64,000 nucleotides of DNA. Origin: Trogon surrucura. Its lineage: Eukaryota > Chordata > Aves > Trogoniformes > Trogonidae. A program made the translations under genes and the position numbers. This document shows, piece after piece, positions 14,489 to 27,867 of the stretch. Below the pieces are notes generated by a model that was not told the DNA's origin, did not search any database, and saw only the letters and a program-made list of their open reading frames with translations. Numbering within the stretch: position 1 is the first letter of the stretch; each line of letters starts with the position of its first letter. Where the stretch lies: NCBI GenBank assembly GCA_020746105.1, contig CM036632.1:3410001-3474000 (forward strand), written 5' to 3'.

Positions 14489-15540
14489 GAATTGTATATT
14501 TTTTTTAAAAAAAATACTTCAAATAGCAATAGCTTTACAGAAGCTCCCAAAATGAGTCAGGTGACAACTTCACCAAGATACTGTAGGATCACTGGTTTTC
14601 TCAACCAGAAATTTCTGTTCACCTGAGCGGGGATGGCTTGAGCCAGTTTATATCCCCATATACTTCCCCAAAGGGAGGAAATTTTAACAGCTAGATAGAA
14701 GCCTTCTGTGGGCCAAATCCAGCCAACGTGTCCTCAGACTAATCACATTTATAGTAAAAAGGAACAAAACAAAATGCAAGTAAAAATACCTCCCTTTAGA
14801 GTAAATATTTTGCTGTCTTGTAGCTGCAGAGTCTGGCAACAATCCTGAAAGAACCACACAGTGTCACGTGACAAGTCCACAAGGGCTGGGTTTTCATGTA
14901 GGTAGGACAAGAAAGTATTCCAGCCCCAATTTCTCCTGGCCAGAATAAGAATCTGAATTGTTCTTCCTGCTAAAGCAATGGCTGCCTTGTTCTACAAGGC
15001 TCGAGAAAGGCCTTTTCATAAACTAAGGTGACATAGTTAAATCCACACCAAAAAACTGGTATTAAAATACTTATGATAGGTATCTACATAAATTTACCGC
15101 CTCCCATAGCCAAGCTTAAATTTAAAATAAATGTGGCTCAGAAGGGGAAAGGGGAGCTAAAGCCAAGGATCTCTCCAATATGCAAGATTAGTTTTGAACC
15201 TTTCGGTAAGTCACCTAGCAGGAAGACGACCTGTGAGCACTTTGCAAACAAAGATTTGTTGGTGTTTTTTTTTTAAATTTCCTTTAAGAGTAGGAAAAAT
15301 GTGAGGTTTCATACCCCTATTTTCTTCAGCATTTTTACTGACCATTTGCATCCCAAAATTGTTATTCTCTCTCAGGTGTCTCAAGAAGAAACCAACACAT
15401 CACGTTCTCAAAACCAGAAAGTTATACATCATAGAATTGTCCACGGCCATCATTTCTCTTCACTTTTTTCTCTCAGTTGAAACCATTAAGGCTGAAAAAG
15501 ACATTAAGTTCTGCAGCAGATCTTGTACCAAACTTCTCTG

Positions 15541-15900
15541 AACTCCTATCTTGGCGTATCGACCCACCAAACGAATTTTGTCTGTTGCGCTTCAACGTGA
15601 TCCAGCCCCAGGATCTCTCAGCGGCGAGCGAACACATTGGGGAACGCACGCGTGCAATCGGATCTCCAATTTTCAGAACACGAAATAGAAGAAAACATCT
15701 TTCATATACGGTGCTGGAAATAATTGTAACGCTCTGATACTTAATAATAGGTTTGACTGTCTGATCCCTCTAACACGTGAAGATCAATCTGCTGGAGGAG
15801 GAAGATGAAGCACGACGCACTCGCGAGCGCACGTCATATCAAGAGCTACAGAAACAAAAAGACACCGGATTTCTGCACGGCAGAAACCACGACGTGCAAT
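15541..15900. other. CpG-dense, GC-moderate stretch in intron 4
   Basis: About 26 CpGs were counted by eye in 360 bases whose overall G+C is only around 45-48%. CpG is therefore not depleted here, unlike typical methylated intron. Clusters include gcggcgagcg near 15621 and actcgcgagcgcacg near 15820. No gene feature was recognised, and a regulatory role is speculative. Confidence 0.4.
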
Positions 15901-16997
15901 ATTGCACATAGGTACGTGCGTTACACAAAACATCTTAGTTTAACAGCGAAGCCAGACCCCCATACAACTGCGGTGCTCATGGTACACTCTGCTGGACAAA
16001 TCTGAAGAAGCTGCACAAAGGTACCGAGAAGCTCCTCAAACAACCTGGTAACGAAAGAGGAGCTGCCCTGTCTCACACCCCCTAAAAAGCCAAGTTCAAG
16101 ACGTTAAAACAGAGCATGAAAATAACGATTAATTTGGTAGCTCCAGGAAGGTCAGGGAGAACAGACAGAAGATTCCCAACATCAAAAAGGCACAGCAGCA
16201 GGCAAGGAAGAGGAACTGTGTTTGTCAAAACGGCTGAATGATCCAGGAGGAGCATTACAGCCTTTAAAAGCTGGTTAAGGTGTAGACCCTTCAAGGTATT
16301 TTTATACGGCAACCTGATGGCAAAGAAGAAGACGCCCGTACGCAAAACAAAACACACTTCAAAAGGTGGCAAAGAATAAAACATTCTCTTTGCCCTCCCC
16401 CAAAGCAGCCGAACTTAAAAGCTCAGTGAGATCTCGCAGGAGCTGCACAGAAGCGTAAGACTCGCAGCGAGAACCCTGTGCAGATGGCATCGCCGAGGAA
16501 CAAGAGGTACTCCCACCAAACTGACAAAATAAAATTCACACCCGCAGCCCGTCCTTTCCCCCCAATATCACACCATATGCTGCCTACAAGTTTCTACCCT
16601 TGCTCAAAACAGATTTCACAAATTAATAACTTAAGGAGCGGGCTAACTGCCAATGAAGTTAAATGCATCCAAACATATTAATATGCACAAATTATTGTTG
16701 ATGAATTGGCACGGAGCTGTTCCAACAATCCACAACACGCAAAGCATGCCACATGCTGTTTATGCACATTCCTCATTTCAGTATAGACTTTCTCTACCTC
16801 CTGTCCACACAAAGCCCGACTCCAGAAGCAGATATGAAAGAGCAGAACGGAAGGTCACAGTAAATATAATCCAAAAGGGATCCACAAAAGAACAAAACTG
16901 AGATGGAGATTACTGGCCTTGTTGAAAATGCCACGCTCTCCGTAACAGTACGGAGTTAATCACGGTGGAATACAGCGGGAAATCAAAGTTTGTTTCT

Positions 16998-17035
16998 TTG
17001 GTTTGGTGGTTTTTGTTTGGTTGGGTTTTTTTTAA
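16998..17035. repeat. (TTTGG)n tract, opposite orientation
   Basis: A G/T-only run (ttggtttggtggtttttgtt, then tggttggg and a T run), the reverse-complement form of the CCAAA tracts. Confidence 0.75.
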
Positions 17036-17791
17036 CAGTAAGAAGAAGAATCTTCTTCTGTTCAGGGTGTCTCTCTGCCCGTGAGAAGACAAAGGGCACA
17101 CGTTAGCACTGCAATCAGTGTAGCTACACGGGCTAATTCTGATCTTCCTTGTGTGGTTCTTGATTGAGAGCTTATGAAAGTATCTTTGCACTGACTGCAC
17201 CACCGCGCTGCAGAAATATACCGTCCACTTCAGGAAAAGCTTTGGGGTTTAGAGGATCACTGCACGGGACTGATCAAAAGAGGGACAGCAGGTAGCTCAG
17301 CGCAGTGCCAGAGCCACACCTGCTGCCCCTGGGGTCTGCTCTTTAGTCTGACAGATCCAGACCCAGCTGAGCACTTTGTTTTTCTGTAAGCATCCGCTCT
17401 TCTGATTTTTTGGGGTTTTAAGCCAGTTAAACATTATCATAAAGAAACATCCTGATAAATTTTCCTAAACAAACAAACAGAACTTTATCTAAATCAAGGT
17501 ATCTTGCTGGGAGGTCCAGAATCAAATTCTGGCTCTTAAATATGTTGCTGTTGGGGTTTTCTTGATGAGAAGCCTCCCATTCCCACAGAAACCTGTTCAA
17601 GCAGATGATGGCAAGTGACTGCGTTTACTGCATTTTTCATGTTAAAAGCCTCGTGTTTTAATCTTGAAGTTACGTAACGACTTGGTGAGGAAAGCACAGC
17701 ACGCATCTCTCACATTTGGAGAGAGAGAGGTCAGACAAATAGTTGAGTCAGCAAACATTTTACACTTGAAAGTTGAATCAGTATCTAGGAA

Positions 17792-17815
17792 GGGGAGGGG
17801 GGGAAAGGTGGTGGG
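17792..17815 (+). other. G-rich run, possible G-quadruplex
   Basis: The run is ggggaggggggg, then aaaggtggtggg. It offers four G3 tracts if the seven-G run is split, but the last loop is nine bases, so a G-quadruplex is possible but not canonical. On the transcribed strand of USP22 it is C-rich. Confidence 0.35.
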
Positions 17816-20800
17816 TTTTTTTTGTACTGCTACCTAGCTGGATCCGAACGATGAAGTTTCGCCTGAAGGACAGAAGACAACTTCAGAAAAGTCAACTTGA
17901 AACACAATTTTTAGTTTACAGACAGCGTGTGGATCAGTAACAACCATGGATCCACTTTTTTCAAGTCCAGAGGAGGAAAATCAGGTTTGACTCAGAAGTC
18001 TGGGACACAATCCAAGCTCCGGATTAAGAACCCTGTCTTCTAAGGAATTTCCCATTGTGAACACACACGGTGTATCTTCCTTTATCTCAAATCCCCAAGA
18101 GGCACCTGAAGTTACAAAATCAAAATATTTTCTACATGCAAGTTATATGAATGGCAATTTTCCGAGACAAGGTAACATAAAAATTGAAACCCAACTGCAA
18201 TTTGCTTAGTTCACGTACAAGTAATTTTAACTTCGTGCAGTCTGCACGGGCTGTATTTGAGATAAATATCCCTGGGGATCGGAATTCTGGCTTTACAAAC
18301 ACTGGTGCTTATGCCAACACTTCTTCATCAGCAACATTTTATATTATTGCAGCTATGCACGTGTCTGTACAGTATCTTGGCTCCCATTTCTTCAGTAATA
18401 AAACATGCAAAACAAACTTTACAGGAAAGGGAAAAAAGTGAAACCTCTCACAATTTTTATATATATTTTTTTGAAGAAGCCTAAAACCTGTATGAAAAAT
18501 CCACCACTCCTCAGACACCAAATATACGCAAAGGTTCTAGTCTGCTTGCTCTTCTGTTTTAAACTGAACAGCTCTTGCATCAAGTCATGCAAATTAAAAC
18601 CTTCAAGCAGTCCCCTGAACCTAAGAATCTCCTCCCGAACACATTTAGCGCAGCGCCGCAGAACCTGTTTCCAGTGCCAACCTACCACCAAGCTCGAGCT
18701 TCGAGGTAACTTCTCAGAATTGCTTGTGACACGTTGTTAATTCTTACTGGAAACACAGCGAAGGCACAGGATTTATTCTGTACACAAACACTGAAAAAAA
18801 AAAATATCTCCAAGTATCGTATCTCTAAGAGCTGCTAAGAATACCCCTGATCTGCAAAAGTTGGGGCTGGTGGCTCCTTCAACAACCCAGAAACTACTGC
18901 AAGAACATCAACTGAAGGATACTGGGAGGCCTAACAAGGGTCAAAACTAGCCATTTCCTTGAATATACAGCATTATTTTCCAAGCTATCCCACTACTATT
19001 GCTTGATGCTTCCTGGGGAAAAGACATTAACTGGTTTATACTTCAACTTGTTACACCATTTGAACCTGAAAAGCAGGACTAAACCCTTGGGGAAAAAAAG
19101 TTCTTTGTAAATGGAGTCAGTATCCTCCTTTCCTTAATCTTTACAAGCTGAAAAACACGCCCTGCAAGTTTCAACCCTTCTTCAGTCACCAAGCAAAAGA
19201 CAGGTAAACCTTTTATATTATTTACTGCTAAAGAGCCTTGTTGTTTTGTATTTTTTTCTTCTCTTGGGCAGAAAGGCTGAAAAGGAAGAAGCATAAACTC
19301 TGAGGTGATCCACATACGTTACAGCAGGAAGAGTAAATGATATAAGCCACAAAGGTCATTTAGATTCCAGTCTTACGACAGACTGTTTTTTTAAGAAGTA
19401 GTAAAGTGATACATACAATATAAATGACTGATTTTAGAATCTTAGAAGACAAGAAGGAATTCACGTAATTACGTAATATTCACTCAAAAACACACCAAGC
19501 TAAATACGCAACGACATAGGCCACATCATCACCGACACCAGCTTCTCAAAGCATTTGTCTTCTTCACATGGGATCCTAAAAAGCCTGAAAAGTTTGTTTT
19601 CTCCTTAAAATTGACTTCCTGGCTTTACTACTTGCGAGTCAACTTACCGAGGTGACAATCCAGGAGCAGTCATCTTTGCTGTAGACAAACAAAACGGCAG
19701 CGGGGATGCAGCGTGGCTTCCTGTCGGCAAAAGGACGTCCCCCCGTACTCTGAGCCTCACGACCCGCTCGTGTGCCCGCCCCCTCCTCACGTCACCTTTG
19801 TGTGGGTGTCAGAACCTTTTGTCGAGCTGTTGAGCGCAGGAGAACATTCCAAAACCACCAGCCACCACCACAAAGCACAACGTTTTCTGCCAGGTTAATG
19901 AGCTGAGCAGATTCTGCAACCAGCTTGACGGCACGAGGGTGAATGGCCAGGAGAGGGTGGGACCACGCGGCTGGAACTGAGGGAACGCGTACACAAGGGC
20001 GAAGAGAGAAAAAGGATTGTCCCCTGACAGAAGAAAGCTGTCAGCCTCGGTTGTAGCACATCTTCACCCTGAGCAGGTATCAGGGAGAAGCTAGTTCGTT
20101 GGCTTAAAGCATAGCATCAGCATGGAAGGAGGGGAGAAGGAAAGATACAGCCTTATTGCTTTCATCAGAAATGATTTTTACAGTGTGGTTCTCTTAACGT
20201 TCATTAACGAGTGCGCCCGTGCAAAACCAGGAGATGAAATGAAAACGTAAACAGGGCAACTCATACATCACCTTAGGTCCTTCTGAAAGGGGGCCTAAAC
20301 CGCAATCAAATGTTGAAAGCGCAAGATCGGAACCCCCTCCCCTTGTTGCTCATTCTCCGTAAGTGTTCTGAAGGACTGGTAATTAGTAAACTCTTCAAAC
20401 GTGAAGGTAAGAGGACTTTTCTACACAAAAAGTTTGCTCGCTCTAAGCAGGGGCTTCAGTGATAACGTGGTCACTGCTAAGCTCGCTCAGGAGCAGTCAA
20501 ATCATAAATAACTCAAATCAATGGCTGCTGTGAAGATAAACTACACAAAGTGACATTACAGCAGGGATGCAAATTGCTTCCTGGCACCGGCTTTGGAAAA
20601 GTAGGTGCCATGCTCCCAGACAACAATCAATACATAAAAAAAGGCTACAGAAATAGCAAATCCAGAATTTCTTTTTGAAACATCTTTTGCAGCAAAAAGC
20701 TTTATAATTTTATATTGCTACAGGGGTAAAACTTCAAAAGTCTAGCAAGACTTTCTGAAAGTAAATCTCTCCAAACCCGTGCAAGTAAATCACGTCTTAC

Positions 20801-22854
20801 GTTTTAGAATTCTTAAGATTCCTATCCCTCTAGTTTTTCTTAAAATTCCCTGGGACCTCTGAGAGGAGAGGTGTGGGGTTTGGTTTTTTTTTATTTTTAC
20901 TATCAGGTTTATCAATAAGTACTAAGCAACTCAGTCCAATGGTCAGAACTCATGACAAGGTAAAACAAGAACAGAAGGATCTTGCTGATAGAAGGGCAGC
21001 ACTTCTTGATTTTGCTTATCGAAACTTTAAGGACAGGTTTCCAACGAGATAACCACCCCAATTATCCAGATGGAAAAAAAAAAGAGTCACAGAGAAACAT
21101 CCATCCGACTAGTCTTAAAGGTTGTTTTCCCTTCCTTCAGTTCAGAGCAGCCTGACCGTATCTAAGAATCAAAGAGACTTCTACTCAGGGTGCACTTTGT
21201 CTGGTCCTATTAAATATAGAAGTAGGACTGCTTACAAACCGAAAACTTTTTAATTTAAATTACATCTAAAACTTGGTGCTGTACCAAACCATGTTCTTCC
21301 CTTCGAGCTACCTTACACATAGCATTGAACTAGAAAAAGCACACCAGAAAGGCAGAACATTGAAAAAAACCTTCGACCGTTGTCGTCATCGACACCGTCA
21401 AGTTACCTCTACCTCTACAGCAGCGTGAACGCTCCCGGTAGCTTGTCTAGAGAAACCAGCGATATTTTCCAGGCCACTTGTTCTTCTTCCCTTGCCACCT
21501 TGACACGGGAGCTCTGCTGCAATATTTATTCCACTCATGCTGTTCGCCGTCCCATCACGCCGCTTAGCACGGCGAAGCTGCAAAACCCACCTGCTACTCC
21601 CGTGCAGCCATTGTGTTCGTCACCTCCCTCCCCAGCCTAATCGTTCTTTCTGAAAAGGATTTGCTCAGTCTCCCACAAAGGCTGTCCCCTCTGCCTTTTC
21701 GCAATGCTGCAAACGGGAATCCCAGGTGGCTCCTGCTAATTACCCGCGTGTCTTGGGAGTCTAATTCTTCCTATTGTTAATAAAGCAATCTTCAGCCACA
21801 AAGTCACTTCATATGCTAATCAGAGACCAGCTGATCCCAAGCTAATACTTCACGTACTCGGGAGAACTGATCTGCTGGGCTATTAGGGATAGCAGAGTAA
21901 GACAAGCCGTGACAAATAGTTCCCAAAAGATACCGCATCACTTTCACTTCCAGTCCAACCCCAATATAAAAAATCTGGCTCGTGAACTCGGAGCGTGGTC
22001 ACTACCCTCACTTGCTGAGGGCAGCCTCCTCACAGACGAGACAAGGAAAAATTCGATTTTTCCCTTTACATTCTTACATTTCATTTGATTTTCCATATAA
22101 AAGTTCTGCTGTTTATAGGATGCTTCAAACAGGAGCTTCAACCCAAAATCAAGACGAGCATTTCTACAAATAGAAATATTCATAGAATTGAAGAGTCTAG
22201 GCTACGATTCAGTAGTGCTGCCGAGGCCAACACACAATAACTCAGGAAATTTCTACTTTCCACTTGCCCCCTCCAATCCCCACCTACGTCAGCCTGATCT
22301 AGTTCCCCTGAACACAAGCGTGACCGCACAACGGGAGCGGCAGCACGCTGCAGCACCCGGGGCACTACAAGACCTCAGAATGCCTTGAGCTGATGCTGCT
22401 ACCCTAGAGCTCGTGTTTGTGGTCTGAGCAGACAACACACTCTGCTTGAAGGTCTTGAAATACCGAAACTCCATCAACATCTCAAGTCTGCTACGACATC
22501 AGAATATGAAATACCCCATATAAAATCATTCACGCTACGCGAGGATTTGCCATCATGGCTTCTTGCACGTAGATAACCCAAAACCCAACTTGGTAACAGT
22601 GTGCTCCAAGACTCTTTGAAGATGCTGATGAGCAAGGCTGAGAACAGCCCTTTGCTTATATCCCAAAAAGGCAAGAATAAGCACAGTTTCAAGAGCCTGT
22701 AGCAGTGCTCGACGCGAGTTTTCATCTGAAAAGCAATTTGCTCCACGGCAAAATAGCGATTCAAGCAAGGTTACCTACTCCATCTTCTTCCCAGCTGGAA
22801 AAGTATCTGTAAGACGCAAACATACATCGTTTTAAAGAGAACCGAGCAAAATTT

Positions 22855-22929
22855 ATGGGGTTTTGTAAAGCTAGGGTTTTTTTGTTGATTTTGGGGTTTT
22901 TTTTCTGGTTTGTTTGGGTGGTTTTTTTG
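22855..22929. repeat. G/T-rich tract with GGGTTT and GGTTTG units
   Basis: About 75 bases made mostly of G and T with repeated ggggtttt, agggttttttt and ggtttgtttggg motifs. The units resemble telomere-like GGGTTT sequence but are irregular, so I treat it as simple sequence. Confidence 0.7.
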
Positions 22930-25726
22930 AGTATGTGAACAAGAAGTTCCTTCTTCAGTGGGTTTCAAATTGTTGCAGAAGTGAAAACGCGACTTCATTT
23001 CGTCAAGTCATAAGCGGGGAGTTCTGCACAGTATTTCCTCTATCCTCCATTATAACGTATTCGTTTCATGACTGAGTATTCTTCAGTTTTAATTTCTGCT
23101 GCCAACGAAAGACAAAGGATCCTGCAGCTGTATAACAGTACAAACCGCTCAAAAAGTGGCAGACACATCTAGCTGTTTTGAGAAGCATCATGAGATTGCT
23201 ACAAATCTGGAATAAAATAAAAATAAATAAAATCCCCAAAGAAGGTTCTTCCATAGAGGAAAACACTCATCTATGCAAGCGTCATGCAAACAATACAGAC
23301 GTAACAGAAACTCCAATAAAATGTGTTTTACCACCAAAGCATCCTCTAGACATGAACAACGTCAAGTTGAACGTATTTCATTGTTAGGGCTCAAAATCAT
23401 ATGGAAGCCCTTCCCATACAAGTTCAGTATATCCTTTCAAGGCTGTGCCTGTCCAGGTTTCAGAGTATCGTCCCACAATGCAAACACACGTGTCTCACAC
23501 AAATGCATCAGCACAGGAACCCTTTCAGAAGGTCATCACGGAGCAGCTGAACACACCACCGCCCAACCACCAGCGGTGTGTCTCCGGAGGCAAGGCAGAA
23601 AGCAGCAAACACCCCTGGCCCTCCCCTTAAAAGAGCTCTGCAGAGAGCATTTCGTACACAAAAGGCAGCTGGTTATGCTTTAACAGACTCCTCTGTAAAT
23701 AGAGCCGATCAGCACAAGTGCAGTGCTTATTCCAGACGGTTATCACACCGCCTTCGTGTTCAGAACCAACACAAGTGGGTATTAGGCCAGTTCTCTGAGC
23801 CATTTACCTACCTCAGAAGATAAACCGGATTCACTAATATCTGCTATGGGACTGATAAAAACTTGATGTCAAAAGACCTGAGTATTAGAAAGAGAGAGAA
23901 ATGGGAATGTCCAGATAATTGCAGCATTTCAGTTTGCATATAGGCTCTTCACTGATCTGAAACTGCAAACAGACAAGTCAACGTGAGGAAAGCGAAGGGA
24001 AAAAGACTCTGAAGCAGATATATATTTAGCAGCAGGTTAGATGGAGAGAAAAGGCTCAAGGACAATCGCACGTCTTTTCTTCCTTCAGCTAAACCCCCAA
24101 ATGTATTTTTGTGAAAGAACGCTAGTCTTTTGCTTTTAACTGTAGCCCCAAACTGCATTATGTCTCCTGGGTGCTTTGATTTTTTTTTTTTTTTCTCTTT
24201 CTAAACCTCAGCACATAGACAGCTCCAGGGCTCAGTAGGAGAAATTATTAAAAGCACGCCTGCAGAAGTAAAGAGATCAGTCATTTCCCTCATCCCTTGT
24301 GTTCCACGAGTGCTCCCCCGCCCATGCAGCGTTGTAGGAGATTTCATGCAACCAGACATGTCTTTTTTAAACAGACTGAAAAATGTAAAATCCTTTAAGA
24401 GTGGGCACAGCATTCCTTCAAATTGGAAGGAGAAACTCAGAAACGCGCTTCAACTCTTCAGAAAGGTCACACTCACCTTCAAAATTCTATCAAACTTTTT
24501 TTTTTGCCTTGTACAATTATCTTAAGTAACCTGTAACAGTCTTTACAAAATACACTGGAGTCCCATAAAACACAAAATCCCAGTGCGAGCGTGATGCAAG
24601 CAATCTTTGCTCAGTTATTTTTGCCTACGTTGCTTGAAGTTTCCCAAGTCCAGATGTTTTCCCAGCTGCCTTCCCTGTGCCACTACTGCAAATGCACAGG
24701 TCCCATCTCTAGAAGGACCATTCTATCCGCGTCTTCAAATCAAGACAACTTACTCTGTGCTTCTCAGTCCATTTTTCCAAATAAATACAAACGTATTTTG
24801 GATTAAACATGACTTACCGTATTAGAAACGTGACATTACAAAGTCTTAGCAATTTTGACAAAAGCAAATGTGCTGACAGCGTGATGCATTCTCATAAAAT
24901 AGCTTAAAAAATGAGGAAAACTTTTTAAACAGTTTCCTATGTCCAACATCTATAGTTACATCTCCAGCCTTGTACCTTCACCACCAAAATGTTACTGTTA
25001 ACAGTGTAGGAAAATGCCCAATAATCTCCATCAGAGTTTGTCAGGAAGCTGATTTTCACCCCCTACTTCCCAATTTGAAGAAAAAAAATAAAAATTTGGA
25101 GATGCTGTTCATTTTCATCCCCCTTACCCAAATATTCTCCAGCCCCAAGCAGGTATGCCCACATGTCACAGTGCTCTTTGCTCCAGGCTACTGAACTCTA
25201 AACATTAAACATTTGATACTGCATTTCAGAACGTGCCACGGAGAACAAATAACATCTTTTCAGAGTTAATACGAAATGGAAGAGACACCATTGAGTGACC
25301 AGAATGGAGAGACTGTTATTGTTAAGAACACATCTCAACTGCAGAATTTCCCTTCGTATACCTGTATGGGATCTCTGATGAAGACTCAGTTGAGACAACA
25401 TCACTCATTCTGCTAAAGTCTTTAAAGGCATATTGCATAAAAGAAAGAGAACACCCCACAATAAACCCAAAATAAAACCAAAAAACACAAAAAAAAAGAT
25501 TTTGCAGCTATAAAACGAATGATCATCAGTACCTGAAGCGACAGAGCAGATATCTCCTCCTACAGTGAGCAAAAGGTAGTGTAAAATAAACTTATTTTGT
25601 TATCCTAATGGTTAAGGAAATCTACTACAGTTACCTCGGGGTGAAAATATTTATGGAAAAACAACACAGAATTTTAAATATTCAAGTGGCTGAGAATCAG
25701 CTTTGGGAAGGATTTCTAGAACTTAC

Positions 25727-25828
25727 CTATGGTGCAGTTTGTAGTTATTTTTCTCCGCTTGGGGTTGTGTCGCAGCAATTCTAACTCTCGTTTGGTTGGC
25801 TCCCATGTTGAATACTTCTCTCCAATGC
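25727..25828 (-). CDS. USP22: USP22 exon 4: linker before the USP domain
   Basis: This 102-base exon completes the Gly codon split with exon 3 (G|GC), encodes 33 residues beginning [18 protein letters not shown], and ends with the first base of the next Gly codon. It carries the basic motif HNPKRRKIT, a possible nuclear-localisation-like stretch, followed by TNCTI, which leads directly into the catalytic domain. The acceptor is ttcttttcgtctgcttag with a good pyrimidine tract, and the donor is gtaagt. Both boundaries are phase 1, so the exon is symmetric and could be skipped without a frameshift, although I see no sign that it is. The family match is clear across the whole exon, with Ile for Val, Tyr for Phe and Arg for Lys as conservative differences from the human protein. 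Confidence 0.96.
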
Positions 25829-27826
25829 CTAAGCAGACGAAAAGAAAGTTTCAGGAAGTTCTTTAGTAAAAGGATTAAAAACTGGTCAAGTAAAAACTTT
25901 CAACGTGCTGTCCATTAAGTTAGATTCAATCTACGTGCAGCTACAAGGGACTGATCTTTTTACCATTTCTTCCGCTCCCCCCTAACACTGTTTAGAAAGA
26001 TCTCAACCAATCTTCCAACAAATAAGAAGAAAAAACCCCAACTTCTTTATTTACAAAGAATATCTAGTCCAAATAAATGTTCCATTAGTGGATTATATTC
26101 CTCTTTTCAGTTAAAAAGAAATTCCAGCACAAGAGTAAATTCACTGTTACTCAAAAATGCATTGCTTGTGCTCAGAGGAGGTCAAGTGACAGAACCACCA
26201 CATAATTTTAGGAGAACATACAGAATAACAACAAAAACCGTATCTCATAAATTAATAAATTAAATTAAAACTGATCCAACTTAATGGACATAGGTTTAAC
26301 TTTTAAAGACGAACAGCAGAATTTAGTAATTTGATATACTAAACAGTTACTACATGTTTTAGGATATATTACAGAGTACAACCTCTCCTTATAACCACTG
26401 ATGTAGGACTGGACATTATTAAGTTGTAATACCTGAGGTTCACTTTACTGACATATCTAACATTACCTAAAAATGCAAGTAGTAGTAGGTTTACACATAA
26501 CCCTCCCTTCCATAACCAAAACTCTCCAAATCTTTAATTATCCTTTCTCAGGAGCTGCAGCTAAACCTGTCATCACTCTCTTTCAACATCAACACTGCAT
26601 CTCCGGTAGGTTTCTTTTGTTCAGAGGGAAGCGCAGAAGCAGCGAGTCGGTTAAGTTGTACGGAGAGAAGAGATGTGCAGCAAGCACAGAGTCGTGTTCA
26701 GCGTAAATCTGACACACGAGGAACACAACCGCGAAGCCTCCCGTGCTGACCAGCTGAAGTACCGCTGCAGCACTCCATGTAGCACACACAAATCACTGCG
26801 CAAGGTCAATCATAGCGAGTCACAAAAGCATCCTGGCATTATAAAGAATAATAAGGTGACAAGCAATCTATTCTAAAACTGAGGATTAAAGTCAATTAAG
26901 AGTTATTTTTTTCACAGGGTGCATGGAGCAGAAGCAGCGCCGTGCTACGGAAAATAAATTATAAATCATACATATGAAAAGAAGGAGAGTAGAAGATATA
27001 GCTAGAGGCTTACACGTTCTGCATAATATACATGAAATTTTAATAGCTCTTTGATCTTCATTTTCAGAAATAGCTATGCTTGTCAAAAGCTACCCACCCC
27101 AAAACGTTCAATTCATAGTTACTACTGACCCTCCAGGTTCTAGTAATAACAGGTCTCACTTTCGGAGTCTTGAGGACTAGAAAATTCTTATTTACACGGA
27201 TGGACCCATCTCTCGCTCTATTTGTTCAACACCAGATTATGCAAGAAGCGTACGTAAGAATACCAGACTCATACAGTCCCTTTCCTTTATCCAACGTTCA
27301 GCATCAGGCTGCACACCCAGGGACACAGAAAAGGAAACTAATTACTGGGCGACAGGCTGACGAGAGAAAAGAGCCGCAGTGCTTGGAATGAGCTACGGGG
27401 GACACGGAGGCAAAGGAATGAAGCGACTTTGGAGACGCACACGGGGACAGTTGACACGTGACAGGACGTTGGCTCGCAACAACTCTGGTATTGGACATCT
27501 TCAGCGCCCGTTTTCAGATTTGTAACGCTCCCTTAGGAATTTATACAAATTGGGTTTGTAAAAACGGCTCCAAAGTACTTTCCAGCGCTGTGTTAGTACC
27601 AGTAAACTTGAACTCTTGTATTTGGGTCCACTGCAACGGTTTGTATAAGCTGACAATGGGATGACATCTCATAATTTAAAAAAAAAACAAAAAACCCACA
27701 AAACACCAAAAAAAATGGGCATGTTTAAACCCCAGGTTAAATCCAATATAACAGGCTTCACACCTGGAAACACAGGTACACTCAACTTTTGGCATGCAAT
27801 AGCTCCACACATGTCAGCAGGACTAT

Positions 27827-27867
27827 CATATATAAATATATATAAATATCTATATATAGTTATATAG
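27827..27867. repeat. AT-rich microsatellite
   Basis: Imperfect atata/taaata repeats cover about 40 bases with only two C or G interruptions, in USP22 intron 3. Confidence 0.8.

Larger units (their letters stand above)
5068..25726 (-). other. USP22: USP22 intron 4
   Basis: The intron is about 20.7 kb, from donor gtaagt at 25726 to acceptor tctttctag ending at 5068. No coding exon or RNA gene was recognised. It holds the 29-bp minisatellite at 14315-14488, the CpG-dense stretch 15541-15900, (CCAAA)n tract 10290-10330, (TTTGG)n tracts 16998-17035 and 22855-22929, a G-rich run 17792-17815, and a T15 run 24180-24194. The open frames of 100-136 residues in this interval lack family motifs and splice context, and I regard them as chance. 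Confidence 0.9.
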
